A DNA stretch of 5,535 nucleotides, taken from the NCBI GenBank assembly GCA_046155885.1, contig JBJXFU010000159.1, positions 1 through 5,535 of the forward strand, written 5' to 3'. The translations under genes were made by a program, and so were the position numbers. Positions 5,494-5,535 of this stretch are shown here, piece by piece. The notes beneath the pieces were generated by a model. The model made no database searches, had not been told where the DNA came from, and saw only the letters and a program-made list of their open reading frames with translations. Numbering within the stretch: the stretch's first letter is position 1; each line of letters starts with the position of its first letter. The DNA is from JAOADN01 sp046155885 (GTDB lineage Bacteria; Pseudomonadota; Alphaproteobacteria; Rhodobacterales; Rhodobacteraceae).

Positions 5494-5535
5494 GCCAATC
5501 GTCCCCGACCGCGGCCGCCGGTGCCGGCGCGGGCT
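5483..5535 (-). CDS. C-terminal end of a methyl-accepting chemotaxis receptor (rest outside the window)
   Basis: The reading frame entering from the right edge on the minus strand gives PAPAPAAAVGDDWREF and then a stop (TGA at 5485-5483). A flexible Pro/Ala linker ending in a pentapeptide with aromatic residues at positions 2 and 5 (here DWREF) is the hallmark of high-abundance chemoreceptors. In E. coli the equivalent NWETF tethers CheR and CheB, and alphaproteobacterial receptors often end WEEF or similar. The gene overlaps cheB by 11 nt in a different frame, which fits a receptor-cheB-cheD operon. Only 16 codons are visible, so the sensing type and membrane topology are unknown. The call rests on tail pattern plus context. 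Confidence 0.75.
   Translation of the reverse strand, partial: PAPAPAAAVGDDWREF

Overview
The window is a core chemotaxis signalling cluster from a GC-rich bacterium. By eye the base composition is near 70% G+C, with strongly GC-rich third codon positions in the genes. Several things point to an alphaproteobacterium, most likely a Rhodobacter/Rhodobacterales-type lineage: the CheA-CheW-CheR-CheY gene order, a receptor ending in a Pro/Ala linker plus a WxxF pentapeptide, a stand-alone CheD, and a small CheY-adjacent protein carrying a CheZ-like motif. The lineage call is inference from gene order and protein style, not from a marker gene.

Layout. Positions 1-3353 hold a rightward, tightly packed operon: the 3' part of cheA (ATP-binding kinase core and CheW-like regulatory domain), cheW, cheR, a single-domain CheY-type response regulator, and a 126-residue protein that resembles a CheZ/CheT-type CheY phosphatase. 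Gaps and overlaps between these genes run from a 4-nt gap to a 4-nt overlap, so translational coupling is likely throughout. Positions 3354-3841 (488 nt) lie between the two convergent operons. This stretch holds GC-rich hairpins but no gene I can support. Positions 3842-5535 hold a leftward operon, in transcription order the last 16 codons of a methyl-accepting chemotaxis receptor, cheB and cheD. Both cheB and cheD use GTG starts nested in the stop region of the gene before.

How it works together. The receptor controls CheA through CheW. CheA passes phosphate to CheY (output) and to CheB (receptor demethylation/deamidation). CheR methylates receptors, and CheD deamidates receptor glutamines. 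The small protein after cheY has a DxxxQ motif in a predicted helix, like the catalytic Asp/Gln pair of CheZ, so it could be the signal-termination step. The window would then encode excitation, adaptation and termination, split between two converging transcripts. The adaptation enzymes CheB and CheD travel with the receptor, while CheR travels with the kinase.

The most interesting points are the CheZ/CheT-like protein, the short tail peptides that end three of the proteins (receptor DWREF, CheD ELELF, CheZ-like EDTFWL), and a CheR beta-subdomain that looks shorter than the Salmonella form even though the local receptor carries a pentapeptide tether. I see no tRNA, rRNA, CRISPR, insertion sequence, riboswitch or clear promoter.
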